This document shows, one piece after another, positions 15,665 through 25,203 of a DNA stretch of 64,000 nucleotides (position 1 is the first letter of the stretch; each line of letters begins with the position of its first letter). Made by a program: the position numbers and the translations under genes. The notes below the pieces were generated by a model. That model did no database searches, was not told where the DNA came from, and saw only the letters and a program-made list of their open reading frames with translations. Origin of the DNA: Aequorivita sp. CIP111184 (GTDB lineage Bacteria; Bacteroidota; Bacteroidia; Flavobacteriales; Flavobacteriaceae); contig NZ_UEFQ01000016.1 in assembly GCF_900489465.1 (NCBI RefSeq), positions 62,001 through 126,000 of the forward strand, in the 5' to 3' direction.

Positions 15665-18601
15665 TTATTTAGAGATATATTCCGAAGGAGAACAGCCAAA
15701 TTCTTGTTTAAAACATTTTGTAAAATAAGATGGGTCGTTAAAACCAACTGTATACCCTACCTCTGAAATGGAAATCTTTTTTTCCTGTAATAGCTTAATG
15801 GCCAATTTTAGCCGTTGTGTTCGTAAAAATTCTGAAGCCGATTGGCCCGTAAGTGCTTTTAGTTTTCTGTGAAGTTGCATCCGGCTAACACCCATTTCGC
15901 TTCCAAAGTCTTCAATGTTGAAATTAGAATTAGTAATGTTTGCGTCCAACACTTTTTGAAGGCGTTCCAGAAATTGCTCTTCAGCAGAAGAAATCGAAAT
16001 ATCCTTTGGCATTAAAACTACTTCTTGCGCAAAACGTTGTTGGAGTTTTCTTCGGTTTTCGATGAGGTTTTCTGCTGTCGCTTTCAGCAACTGACTATTA
16101 AAAGGTTTGGTTACATAGGCATCTGCGCCTATTCCCATCCCTTCTAGTTTAGAGGTAATCTGCGTTCTTGCAGTTAGTAAAACCACAGGAATGTGGGAGG
16201 TAAGTTGGTGTTCTTTTAAATGTTTGGTGAAAGTAAAGCCATCTTCTTCAGGCATCATCACATCACTAATAACAATGTCTGGTATATGTTCTATTGCCAT
16301 TTCAAAACCTTCCTTTCCATTGGTTGCGGTATAAACGGAATAGGTATTTTCAAAAATGGAACGTACATATTCCCGAATGTCTTTATTGTCGTCCACAACT
16401 AAAATTACAGGCGCATCCTCGGGCAGGACAATTTCTTTTTCAATAAACTTTTCAATATAAGAATGCGTCTCCATACTTTTCTTTTCGGAGCTGTTGTGAA
16501 ATATTTGGCTTTCTTCAAAAGCATTTTTATTTATAGGTAGTGTTACTGTAAATTCTGATGTGCCATTTTTTCCGCTTTTTACTGAAATATCGCCTTTGTG
16601 GATTTCAGTTAGATCTTTGGTCAATGCCAGGCCTATACCAGTTCCCGGGTTTTTGGTGTCGGTTTGGTAAAATCGGAAGAAGATTTTTTGTTGTTGATCT
16701 AAAGAAATATAATTTCCGGAATTACTTACTGAAATTTCAAATTTTTCGCCCTGTCTTTTTCCTTTCAGTTTTATAAAACCACTTTCAGGCGTGTATTTTA
16801 TGGCGTTGCCCATTAGGTTATAAATTATATTTTCCAAAACATCTTGGTCAAACCAATCTTCTTTTTTGTCTTTTCCAACTTCAATACTAAAAGCTATGTT
16901 CTTTTCATCACAGCTAAAGGCAAAAGCTTCTGCTTGAGCAATTATAAACTTAGGCATGTTGGCTTGCTGAATATTCAGCTTCAAGTTTCCGCTTTCCAGC
17001 CTGGCCAAAGCCAAGAGTTGATCCACCAAATCTTTTAATCTTTGGGTATTCCTTAATGCTGATTTAAGGTTTTTACGTTCGGTTGGCGAAAGCTTGTCTG
17101 ATGCTAGGTGGTCTTCAATAGGACCATTTATCAAAGTTAACGGAGTCCTGAATTCGTGTGAAATATTTGCGAAGAATGTAGATTTTGCAGTATCTAGCTC
17201 CCGCAGTTTCTTCGTAGTTTTCTGTCGGTTTCTAAACTGAAAAAATATAAAAATACTCGCAATAACAATGATTGTTATAATACCCCAAAGCAAATTGCGC
17301 TGGTTTTTCTTTTGCTGTTCCACCAAATCATTTTTTGTAGTTAACAGTGAAATTTCCTTATCGCGACTTTCGGTTTGGTAAATACCTTCTATTTCTTTTA
17401 TTTTTTCAGCACTTTGAGCTTGTTGGATGGAATCTTTTATTTTTGTAGCAATCTGTAAGTTGGTGAATGCAATTTTATAATTTCCTTGCAGGGCGTTGGC
17501 TTCCGAAAGCAGGAAATATGCTTTTTGGTTTAGGGCTCCATTTTTTACTTCGCGGTTATACTCCAGCGCACTTTGGAGGAAATTAATTGCTTGAGCTGCT
17601 TTTCCTCTTTGAATATTTAATTTACCAAGTTCAATGGCTGATTGTGCCGCTTCAAGAATATAATCGTTTTCTTTTTGAAAATTCAATGAATTCTGAAAAT
17701 AGCTTTCTGCTTTTTCAAGATTTCCTTTTTCAAAATTTACAAGTCCTAAATAATTATTTATCTCAGCAACAGTGCGTCCATCCTCAATTTGTTGAAAGAA
17801 AGAGAGTGTTTTTGTCAAAAGAGTGTCTGCTTTTTCAAGTTGCCCTTTGTGATAGTATACTTGTCCCAAAAAAACATTTGTAGTGTTGAAATAAAAAGTT
17901 CCAGCACCCGGAATTTTTTCGAATTCTTTGTTCGCTTTTAAGTAATATGCTTCTGCGGAATCATATTCTTTTAGTTCTAAATAAATATTGCCCAAACTTT
18001 GATAGGCCGCAGCAATAATATCTTCCCGAAGTGGTTCCTTTTTTTGGATGGAATCTACAACTAGAAGATGCGAAATGGCTTCTTTCATTTTGTTTTGACG
18101 GGAAAAGGCTATAGCCAAAGCGTTTTGTGTGTCTGCCAAAACTATGTTTCCCGTATCTTCAAAATTCGTTGTATAGTCAAGCCCTTTATTGCAGGCTTCG
18201 ATAGACTTATCAATTTCGCCAATTAAATAATAGGTTCTGCAAAGGCCGTTGTAGCCTAATGCCAACCCACGATAATAGTTGGTTTTGGTAGATTTGGTTA
18301 TCATCTTTTTGAAGTAAAGCAGCGCAGAATCTGGTTTTTGAACTCTCCTGAAATATTGCGCATATAGATAATCTGCATCTGCCAAACTGTTGGCATAATT
18401 TCCCTTAGCGCTAAAAGCTTCAAGCTTTTTGATAACTACAAAAGCACTATCTGGAAACGCATTGATGGTTTGGGTAATTTTTAATCGATAGTTGGAAAGT
18501 ATAACCGAATCTTTGTCTACAGGTATCTTTGACTGTAGGTCATTTTGGCCAAAAGCTATTAAAGCCATTAGGAAAAGGAGTATAGAGAGGAGCGCTCTCA
18601 T
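15665..18601 (-). CDS. Hybrid two-component system protein with TPR sensor and AraC output
   Basis: A 978-residue one-chain signalling protein. In order: a signal peptide, TPR repeats (about 70-390), one membrane helix (438-456), HisKA with the phospho-accepting H482 (SHEFRTPLTL), HATPase (NIIYNLMGNAIKYTPESG near 591, GTGIGLALTKD near 653), a receiver domain with D780 and K832, and an AraC-type HTH (about 870-978, FNDPSYFTKCFKQEFG). The architecture is a hybrid two-component system typical of Bacteroidota, here with TPRs as the sensor instead of a sugar-binding propeller. The TPRs lie outside the inner membrane. No SusC/SusD pair is next to it, so its target is unknown. Confidence 0.93.
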   Translation of the reverse strand: MRALLSILLFLMALIAFGQNDLQSKIPVDKDSVILSNYRLKITQTINAFPDSAFVVIKKLEAFSAKGNYANSLADADYLYAQYFRRVQKPDSALLYFKKMITKSTKTNYYRGLALGYNGLCRTYYLIGEIDKSIEACNKGLDYTTNFEDTGNIVLADTQNALAIAFSRQNKMKEAISHLLVVDSIQKKEPLREDIIAAAYQSLGNIYLELKEYDSAEAYYLKANKEFEKIPGAGTFYFNTTNVFLGQVYYHKGQLEKADTLLTKTLSFFQQIEDGRTVAEINNYLGLVNFEKGNLEKAESYFQNSLNFQKENDYILEAAQSAIELGKLNIQRGKAAQAINFLQSALEYNREVKNGALNQKAYFLLSEANALQGNYKIAFTNLQIATKIKDSIQQAQSAEKIKEIEGIYQTESRDKEISLLTTKNDLVEQQKKNQRNLLWGIITIIVIASIFIFFQFRNRQKTTKKLRELDTAKSTFFANISHEFRTPLTLINGPIEDHLASDKLSPTERKNLKSALRNTQRLKDLVDQLLALARLESGNLKLNIQQANMPKFIIAQAEAFAFSCDEKNIAFSIEVGKDKKEDWFDQDVLENIIYNLMGNAIKYTPESGFIKLKGKRQGEKFEISVSNSGNYISLDQQQKIFFRFYQTDTKNPGTGIGLALTKDLTEIHKGDISVKSGKNGTSEFTVTLPINKNAFEESQIFHNSSEKKSMETHSYIEKFIEKEIVLPEDAPVILVVDDNKDIREYVRSIFENTYSVYTATNGKEGFEMAIEHIPDIVISDVMMPEEDGFTFTKHLKEHQLTSHIPVVLLTARTQITSKLEGMGIGADAYVTKPFNSQLLKATAENLIENRRKLQQRFAQEVVLMPKDISISSAEEQFLERLQKVLDANITNSNFNIEDFGSEMGVSRMQLHRKLKALTGQSASEFLRTQRLKLAIKLLQEKKISISEVGYTVGFNDPSYFTKCFKQEFGCSPSEYISK

Positions 18602-18685
18602 GGTTTTTTTAAAAAGTTGGTTTGCGTTTTAAAGTTAATTAAAATACTTTAACTCCCGACTTTTTAACTCGTAAGCCTTTAGTTT

Positions 18686-21142
18686 TTAATTGCTTGAATA
18701 CAGAATTAAGCTATTGGCATCTCCTTTGGTTGCTATCATTAAATTGTTTTTACCACTTCCGCTGTCAATAAATGCCGCAGCAGTTCCGTAAACTGGGAAA
18801 CCATTTAAAAGTTTTCCGTTTTGGTCAAAAACGTATACTTTTTTCTCCTGCGTTTCGGTTATGGTTACGAATGTATTTCTATGTACATTGAAGAGGCGTG
18901 GGTTTGTATAGACGCCCAACGGCAATTCAGCCAATTTACCGTTGATGCGAAGCAGGTTGTCATCAAGCGTTACTTTAACAGTGCCATTTATTGCAAACCA
19001 ATAGTTTCTACCAACATCCAACTTTTGAGAAGAAATTTTTCCGTTTTGCGAAATTCGTTCCTTGGTGTTTTCTTTTGTTATTACAACAAAAGTATTGTCT
19101 TCCTCAGCAATTGGAATTTCAGTAAAATTAAAGTTTTTTGAAACCGAAACACGCGGTTTTCCAACGCGGCTTAAGATATTTAGTTTTCCACTTTCTTCCG
19201 CAATTGCTATATAGTCTTTATTGCCCATTCTAATGTGGACGGGAGATTGCGCGATGTTGCTTTTCGCTTTGTTAAAACCGAAGCCTTTTACCGTTTTTCC
19301 AGTTTTATCATACATTAGCACTTCTTTGCCCTGTACAATTACGAAACGATAATTACCATTGTTGTCATAGTCAAAAACAGAAAGAGGCTGCGTAACGTTA
19401 TCTTTAAATTTTACGGGAAATCCTTTTGCATCCTTCCCGTTTCTGTCAAAAATATAGAACGCGTCTTTTGTGGCAAACGCCAAGTGTTTGTTACCCGATA
19501 TGGTTACAGTTTCAATTGCTCCTAAAATGGGGGAACCAAGATTTTTGGACCAAAGTATTTTTCCGCTTTCAGAAATAAAATAAAGTTTATTGGCAATATC
19601 CTGGACTACCACATTGCTGCCATTATTTTGGTTGCTGAAAATCTGCGGACTACCCAATACCGCGTTTTCTAGTTTTAAATTGAATTTTTCCGAAACGCTT
19701 CCTGATATACTTTTCGCAGCCGCTCCAGCTTCTTTGCAGCTTAGCGTTACATGTGCAAAATTTCGGTCAAAGCTAAATTGGAGCGCTGCCAGCGGAAATT
19801 CATCAAAAGAAATATCTTTAATATTTTCGCTGCTTTTCGCATTAAAAAAACCTGAAACCGCTTCAGAAAATTCACCTTTCATTTTGAAAATTAAAAGTGA
19901 AGAACTCGTGCTTAAATCTGTTGCCGTATTTTGAAAATAGGAAGTGTTCTTTAGTGTGTTGTTGTTTTGAAAATCACTGATTATTTGCTGCGCGGTGATT
20001 TCACTTTCCGTGAAAACAAAGAAATTTTCCATTTGAAAAACATAGTTTGCCTTTTTAGAATTTATAAAAGGCGAAAACGTTTTTTGAAACAATTCCGGCT
20101 CGCTGAAACTGCTTATTTCGATTTCCCGAAATTCACTTTTTGCAGAAACATAACGCGCCAAAGCATCACTCGTTAAAGTGGCATCGATGCTTTTTATAAA
20201 AATCGCCGTTTCGGTTTTAAACTGAATTGTTCCTGCTTCACTAACAGAGCCAAAAATTCCGGTAGTTTGTACAACATCTTTCTCGCCACGGAAATTCCGA
20301 AGATTTTTTTGAAATTTTTCGGCATCGTTAAACGTAAAACTCAGCGCACCTAAAGCATCTGTTGGCACCAAAGCGGATGCATCATTTTGTTGCGGTATTT
20401 GATCTTCAAAAACATTCAGCAATTGCGGAATACTATCTGTTGCTAGCGTGATTCCCGTTGCAGTAAAGGATTCTGGCGTGATTGCAACATCTAATGCGCT
20501 CCACGAAGTGAATGCTACTTTTGTGGAATCGTTGAGCGCAATTTTATTTCCGCGGATTAAAGCAGTGAATTTATTGGAAGACGGCAGATTGAAAACTTTT
20601 TTAAACGTGTCTTCACGCTCGGTTTTTCCTTTTAAAATGTCTAGTAAAATTTGCTGCGAAGAAGTAACAACAAACACACTGTCTATAATTGCTGAATAAG
20701 CTATTTGTTTGTCAGTCGTGATTCTTTGAAACGATTGCTCGTCCAATTTCAAGGTTTCGATAGTCTTGTTTTTAAGGGAATCTGGCTGAAAAAGATTCTT
20801 CGTCTGTTTCGAAATAAACGTATATGCAGAAACGGAATCATTCACTTTGTTTATACAGAAAAGGCTCTGGGTGGTGGGATGCAGGTTTTTTAACAGCTCT
20901 GCATTTTCTGAAAAAAATAAATAAGGAACTGTTTTTTCAAATTTTGAAAGCAGTGAATTGTTTTCAATATCTGCCTGCAAGTTTTCAAAATCTGAGATTT
21001 TAAAAACCACAGAAGTATTCTCTGGAACAAAATCCATTAAAGTCCCTGTTTTTGAAGGTGTTTTGTCACAGCTTCCAAAAATTCCCAAAAGCATTGGAAT
21101 GAAAAGTAAAAACGCTATTGATTTGCCCAAATATTTTCCCAT
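18686..21142 (-). CDS. Large lipoprotein with C-terminal propeller-like repeats
   Basis: An 818-residue lipoprotein (GSC lipobox, Cys25). The N-terminal 480 residues are a long alpha/beta region (TLMDFVPENTSVVFKISDFE, then repeated F-rich strands). The last 330 residues contain repeats around FDRNGKDAKGFPVKF, YDKTGKTVKGFGF and FDQNGKLLNGFPVYG. Each ends a beta-propeller-like blade of the PQQ/WD type. The protein is probably anchored in the outer membrane or periplasm. I do not recognise its function. rnhB lies 120 bases upstream on the same strand and a promoter box precedes the gene at 21147. Confidence 0.75.
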   Translation of the reverse strand: MGKYLGKSIAFLLFIPMLLGIFGSCDKTPSKTGTLMDFVPENTSVVFKISDFENLQADIENNSLLSKFEKTVPYLFFSENAELLKNLHPTTQSLFCINKVNDSVSAYTFISKQTKNLFQPDSLKNKTIETLKLDEQSFQRITTDKQIAYSAIIDSVFVVTSSQQILLDILKGKTEREDTFKKVFNLPSSNKFTALIRGNKIALNDSTKVAFTSWSALDVAITPESFTATGITLATDSIPQLLNVFEDQIPQQNDASALVPTDALGALSFTFNDAEKFQKNLRNFRGEKDVVQTTGIFGSVSEAGTIQFKTETAIFIKSIDATLTSDALARYVSAKSEFREIEISSFSEPELFQKTFSPFINSKKANYVFQMENFFVFTESEITAQQIISDFQNNNTLKNTSYFQNTATDLSTSSSLLIFKMKGEFSEAVSGFFNAKSSENIKDISFDEFPLAALQFSFDRNFAHVTLSCKEAGAAAKSISGSVSEKFNLKLENAVLGSPQIFSNQNNGSNVVVQDIANKLYFISESGKILWSKNLGSPILGAIETVTISGNKHLAFATKDAFYIFDRNGKDAKGFPVKFKDNVTQPLSVFDYDNNGNYRFVIVQGKEVLMYDKTGKTVKGFGFNKAKSNIAQSPVHIRMGNKDYIAIAEESGKLNILSRVGKPRVSVSKNFNFTEIPIAEEDNTFVVITKENTKERISQNGKISSQKLDVGRNYWFAINGTVKVTLDDNLLRINGKLAELPLGVYTNPRLFNVHRNTFVTITETQEKKVYVFDQNGKLLNGFPVYGTAAAFIDSGSGKNNLMIATKGDANSLILYSSN

Positions 21143-21146
21143 AATA

Positions 21147-21154
21147 CAAAAATA
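21147..21154 (-). promoter_or_regulatory. -7 box next to the start of the 18686 gene
   Basis: Minus-strand TATTTTTG fits TAnnTTTG. The start codon at 21142 begins 4 bases beyond the box, so transcription may start at the ATG. No TTG lies at -33. Confidence 0.4.
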
Positions 21155-21210
21155 GTAATGAATAGTGATGGTTGAGTGTATAATTGAATTAGTTTATTGA
21201 CGGGTTTTCA

Positions 21211-21262
21211 ACAGCCCCCTCCGCCTTGGGCACCTCCCCCTGAAAAAGGAGGAGGAGCTATT
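21211..21262. repeat. GC-rich imperfect dyad, likely dispersed intergenic repeat
   Basis: The plus strand reads AGCCCCCTCCGCCTTGGGC, then CACCTCCCCCTGAAAAAGG and AGGAGGAGCT. The two ends are near-complementary (AGCCCCCTCC against GGAGGAGGAGCT). It is much richer in C and G than its surroundings and lies directly after rnhB. The composition and dyad suggest a dispersed repeat, but only one copy is in the window. Confidence 0.6.
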
Positions 21263-21862
21263 TTAGAGTTTCAATCCTAGCTGATCCGGTAAAAGTTTAA
21301 AACTTTTCCTATGAAAAATATTGCTACCGTGGTTGCGTATGGCTTCACGATGCTCTTTTGTTGGGTAGCCTTTATTTTGTTTCCAGTTGTATTGCGGATA
21401 TTTTTCATGGAGGGCAGTCATATATTCGTCCCGATACGTTTTGGCCAAAATTGAAGCTGCGGCAATATGCAAAAATTTTCCATCACCTTTTACTACACAT
21501 TCAAAAGGAGTTTTCCCGAAAGGCTTAAAACGGTTACCGTCAATGGCAATAAACTCGGGAGCGTGGGACAGGCCTTCTATGCAGCGGTGCATGCCTAAAA
21601 TAGAGGCATTGAGGATATTTATTTTATCTATTTCGTCCATCATTACGTGAACAACTTTAAAACAAATGGCTTCCCGCTCAATAATTTCTTTCAACTGCAA
21701 TCGTTTTTTTTCTGAAAGCTGTTTGCTGTCCGTCAAAAAAGGATGCTGAAAATTATCTGGAAGTATAACTGCTGCGGCGGTGACGGGCCCGGCTAAACAG
21801 CCACGGCCAGCTTCGTCTGTGCCACATTCCAATAAATGGGGATTGATTTTAAGTTTCAACAT
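21263..21862 (-). CDS. rnhB: Ribonuclease HII
   Basis: RNase HII removes ribonucleotides from RNA/DNA hybrids in the cytosol. The 199 residues match the family. Catalytic acids are D16 and E17 in [15 protein letters not shown]108 in AIDGNRF and D145 in AKTYRDEYM, and [13 protein letters not shown] is also conserved. The ATG at 21862 gives the usual short N-terminus. It is divergent from the porin gene at 21925. The propeller-like lipoprotein gene downstream is separated by a repeat. Confidence 0.96.
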   Translation of the reverse strand: MLKLKINPHLLECGTDEAGRGCLAGPVTAAAVILPDNFQHPFLTDSKQLSEKKRLQLKEIIEREAICFKVVHVMMDEIDKINILNASILGMHRCIEGLSHAPEFIAIDGNRFKPFGKTPFECVVKGDGKFLHIAAASILAKTYRDEYMTALHEKYPQYNWKQNKGYPTKEHREAIRNHGSNIFHRKSFKLLPDQLGLKL

Positions 21863-21897
21863 AGAAAATTAAAAATAAGTATTTCCGTTTAAAAATT

Positions 21898-21905
21898 TAC
21901 CTTTG
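21898..21905 (+). promoter_or_regulatory. -7 box of the porin gene
   Basis: TACCTTTG fits TAnnTTTG, 19 bases before the ATG at 21925. No clear TTG lies at -33. Confidence 0.45.
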
Positions 21906-21924
21906 CGATGAAAGTTTACAACAG

Positions 21925-23808
21925 ATGAAAAAAACACTTTTGCTATTTCTTTTTATATGTGCCTCGGCAACTGTGTTTTCACAAAATCCCACAGAAAAAA
22001 AGGTAAAACCTCCAATCGATTATTACAAAATAATTTCTGCAAGCCGGGACACTACCTTCGTTGATACAACACTTTCAATTAAAAAAAAGTATAAATTCAA
22101 CTATTTAAGAAGGGACAATTTTGAACTCCTCCAATTTTCAAATGTTGGGCAGACCTATAATTCGTTGGCGTATTCCTTTGATAGATTGAATTTAATGCCG
22201 CTTTTTGTTGCGCAGTCGCATCACTTCAATTACAAGGAAATTGAAGATGTAAATTATTTCAACGTGCCTACGCCTTTAACAGAGCTTTATTTTAAAACTG
22301 CATATGAGCAAGGGCAGCAATTAGATGCTTTTTTCACGATAAATACTTCGCCCCAATTCAACTTTTCGATTGGTTATAAAGGCGTTCGTTCCCTCGGGAA
22401 ATACCAACACATTTTAACAAGTACGGGAAATTTTTTATTCACTTCAAATTATCATACCAAAAACCAACGCTATAAAGTCCGTTTTCATGTGGCTGCACAG
22501 GATATTATGAATGAGGAAAATGGAGGTTTAACGGACAATTCCTTGGCGCTTTTTATAAATAATGATCCCGAATTCAGTGATCGCGGAAGGTTGGATGTGA
22601 AATTTGAAAATGCCGATAATAAGCTGGAAGGGCTTCGGTTTTATGGAGACCACACGTATGAACTTATTTCACAGCGTGACAGTTTGAGCCATACAGTATT
22701 AACACTGGGGAATATTTTAAGTTATGAAGAAAAATCTTTTAAATATGGGCAGGATGCACCATTTGCAGGATTTGGATCTTCCTATGAGACCGCAGATTTG
22801 TTTACTGGCACTTATCTTGAGGATTTCAATGCCAAGGGATATGTAGATTTTGACAATTCTGTTTTGGGAAAAATTACTGCATGGGCAGGCTATACGGATT
22901 TTAACTACGGTTATAATTCTGTTTTAATACTTGATGAAGAGCGAATACCCAATAGAATTAAAGGAAACCTCATTGAAGCCGGAGCGGCTTATGAAAAAGA
23001 ATATCGCGGTTTTAAACTAAGCGGAAAGGGAGCCATAAATGTAGCGGGAGATTTTGACGGAAATTATATTCAAGGTGCCGCATCCTATGATTTGAATGAA
23101 GATTATAATGCGAAAGCTTCCCTAACAATCCATTCGGTAGCGCCTAATTTCAACTTTTTGTTGTACCAAAGCGATTACAAAAACTACAATTGGAAAACCG
23201 AGCTGAACAACGTAAAAACCCAGGAACTGAAATTTGAAATCAACACCAAAAAATTTGGGAATGCTTCTGTAAGCTATACCGGGATTGATGATTATGCTTA
23301 CTTCGGAATAAAAGCCAATGATAGCACCCCTTCGCCTCTGCAAGCTTCCGAGCGCGTGGATTATTTAAAAATAAAGGCTGAAAAGGAATTTAAGTTTGGG
23401 AAATTTGGACTCGATAATACGGTAATGTATCAACAGGTGTTAAGTGGCGAAACGGTTTTTAATGTGCCGCAAATAATTACAAGAAACTCACTTTATTACG
23501 AAGACAATTGGTTTAAACGTGCGCTTTTTATGCAAACAGGTGTCACTTTTAAATATTTCACCCAATATAATATGAATGCTTATGATCCGGTTCTTGCCGA
23601 GTTTTACGTTCAGAATGATCAGGAATTAGGCGGTTTTCCGTTGGTAGATATTTTCTTTAATGCGAAAATACGGCAGACTCGTATTTTCTTTGTGTATGAA
23701 AACTTCACTTCCCTCTTTGGCGGAAAGAACGAATATTTTGCGGCGCCTGGCCAACCGTATCGCGATAATGTGTTGCGGTTTGGATTGGTTTGGAATTTCT
23801 TCCTATAA
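21925..23808 (+). CDS. Putative outer-membrane porin (Porin_10-like)
   Basis: The 627-residue product has a signal peptide (MKKTLLLFLFICASATVFSQ) and a mature chain of alternating aromatic and polar residues, as in an outer-membrane beta barrel. Features include YKIISASRDTTFVDTTLSIK, LLQFSNVGQTYNSLAY and the C-terminal RFGLVWNFFL, which ends in an aromatic residue as outer-membrane barrels do. This is the pattern of the flavobacterial Porin_10 group. The solute is unknown. The family assignment rests on overall pattern, so an unrelated barrel is possible. Confidence 0.8.
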   Translation: MKKTLLLFLFICASATVFSQNPTEKKVKPPIDYYKIISASRDTTFVDTTLSIKKKYKFNYLRRDNFELLQFSNVGQTYNSLAYSFDRLNLMPLFVAQSHHFNYKEIEDVNYFNVPTPLTELYFKTAYEQGQQLDAFFTINTSPQFNFSIGYKGVRSLGKYQHILTSTGNFLFTSNYHTKNQRYKVRFHVAAQDIMNEENGGLTDNSLALFINNDPEFSDRGRLDVKFENADNKLEGLRFYGDHTYELISQRDSLSHTVLTLGNILSYEEKSFKYGQDAPFAGFGSSYETADLFTGTYLEDFNAKGYVDFDNSVLGKITAWAGYTDFNYGYNSVLILDEERIPNRIKGNLIEAGAAYEKEYRGFKLSGKGAINVAGDFDGNYIQGAASYDLNEDYNAKASLTIHSVAPNFNFLLYQSDYKNYNWKTELNNVKTQELKFEINTKKFGNASVSYTGIDDYAYFGIKANDSTPSPLQASERVDYLKIKAEKEFKFGKFGLDNTVMYQQVLSGETVFNVPQIITRNSLYYEDNWFKRALFMQTGVTFKYFTQYNMNAYDPVLAEFYVQNDQELGGFPLVDIFFNAKIRQTRIFFVYENFTSLFGGKNEYFAAPGQPYRDNVLRFGLVWNFFL

Positions 23809-23809
23809 A

Positions 23810-23833
23810 AAACCCGCCACTTTGGACGGGTTT
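23810..23833. terminator. Terminator after the porin gene
   Basis: AAACCCG (23810-23816) pairs with CGGGTTT (23827-23833). It lies between the porin gene and the converging acyl-CoA dehydrogenase gene. Confidence 0.7.
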
Positions 23834-23892
23834 ATTTATCTATTATATTTTCAATAATTGCTCCACCCAGCATTCGGGAAGGCATTCAAATA

Positions 23893-25035
23893 TTAATCTC
23901 TCAAAAGGCCTCTAGAAATTACAATTTTCTGTATTTCTGAAGTACCTTCATAAATCTGAGTAATTTTTGCGTCACGCATCAAACGTTCTACGTGATATTC
24001 TTTTACGTATCCATTTCCACCGTGAACTTGAACTGCTTCTATAGAAACATCCATTGCCACTTGGCTGGCATATAATTTTGCCATTGCACCGCTCATATCA
24101 TAGTCATTACCTTGGTCTTTATCCCAAGCAGCTTTATAAACCAGGTTTCGTGCAGCTTCGATGCTTGTGTGCATATCGGCAAGTTTAAAGGCGATAGCTT
24201 GGTGGTTACATATTTCGGTTCCGAAAGCTTTTCGTACTTTGGAATATTCTCGTGCCATATCATAAGCTCCTGCCGCAATTCCCAATGCTTGTGCAGCAAT
24301 ACCAATGCGTCCGCCGGCAAGTGTTTTCATTGCAAAAGAAAATCCAAAACCGTCTTCTCCAATTCTGTTTTCCTTTGGAACTCTTACGTCGTTAAAGATT
24401 AACGAATGGGTGTCGCTTCCGCGGATTCCGAGTTTGTCTTCTTTTGGGCCGATTTCAAAACCTTCCCAGCCTTTTTCAACGATAAAAGCGTTGATACCTT
24501 TATGTTTTTTTTCTTTATGGGTTTGTGCGATAACCAAATAATAATCTGCAGAACCACCGTTGGTAATCCAGTTTTTGGTTCCGTTCAAAATATAATGATC
24601 GCCATCTTCAATTGCTGTGGTTTTTTGAGAAGTAGCATCGCTACCAGCTTCTGGTTCACTTAGGCAGAAAGCTCCAAGTTTTTCACCGGTAGTAAGCTTG
24701 GTAAGATATTTTTGTTTTTGTTCCTCTGAACCGTATTTTTCAAGTCCGTAACAAACAAGCGAATTGTTCACAGAAACGATCACAGAGCAGGAAGCGTCAA
24801 TCTTGCTCAATTCTTCCATTACCAAAACATAGCTCTGGGTGTCCATTCCGCCACCGCCGTATTTAGGGTCTACCATCATCCCCAAAAAGCCGAGCTCGCC
24901 CATTTTTTTGACTTGTTCGGTCGGAAATTTTTGAAGGTTATCCCTTTCAATTACGCCCGGAAGTAATTCGGTACGTGCAAAATCGCGAGCAGCGTCGCGG
25001 ATCATTAACTGTTCTTCTGATAGACTGAAGTCCAT
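23893..25035 (-). CDS. Acyl-CoA dehydrogenase (short-chain type)
   Basis: A FAD enzyme that introduces a trans-2 double bond into an acyl-CoA, feeding electrons to ETF. The 380 residues have the family signatures AFCLSEPEAGSDA (about 128-140), the FAD/substrate motif NWITNGG and the catalytic base E363 in YEGTSEIQKIVISRG. The placement of this Glu matches butyryl/short-chain members rather than isovaleryl-CoA dehydrogenase. The exact chain length cannot be read from sequence. No other beta-oxidation gene is next to it. A full promoter precedes it. Confidence 0.93.
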   Translation of the reverse strand: MDFSLSEEQLMIRDAARDFARTELLPGVIERDNLQKFPTEQVKKMGELGFLGMMVDPKYGGGGMDTQSYVLVMEELSKIDASCSVIVSVNNSLVCYGLEKYGSEEQKQKYLTKLTTGEKLGAFCLSEPEAGSDATSQKTTAIEDGDHYILNGTKNWITNGGSADYYLVIAQTHKEKKHKGINAFIVEKGWEGFEIGPKEDKLGIRGSDTHSLIFNDVRVPKENRIGEDGFGFSFAMKTLAGGRIGIAAQALGIAAGAYDMAREYSKVRKAFGTEICNHQAIAFKLADMHTSIEAARNLVYKAAWDKDQGNDYDMSGAMAKLYASQVAMDVSIEAVQVHGGNGYVKEYHVERLMRDAKITQIYEGTSEIQKIVISRGLLRD

Positions 25036-25070
25036 AAGCTATATTTTAAAAAAATTGATTTTAAGATTTG

Positions 25071-25103
25071 CAAATGTACTTTAAAAATAGAGCAAAAGCC
25101 AAA
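25071..25103 (-). promoter_or_regulatory. Promoter of the acyl-CoA dehydrogenase gene
   Basis: Minus-strand TTTG (25100-25103), 21 bases, then TACATTTG (25071-25078), a good match to the Bacteroidota consensus, 35 bases before the ATG. Confidence 0.7.
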
Positions 25104-25203
25104 TTCCAATTTCCAAATAACAAAAAAGTAAAATTTGAAATTTGTGTGAATAAAATTAAAACTTTGAAGAAGGCTACGAAGATGTTTTATTTACTTTTAT
25201 AAT

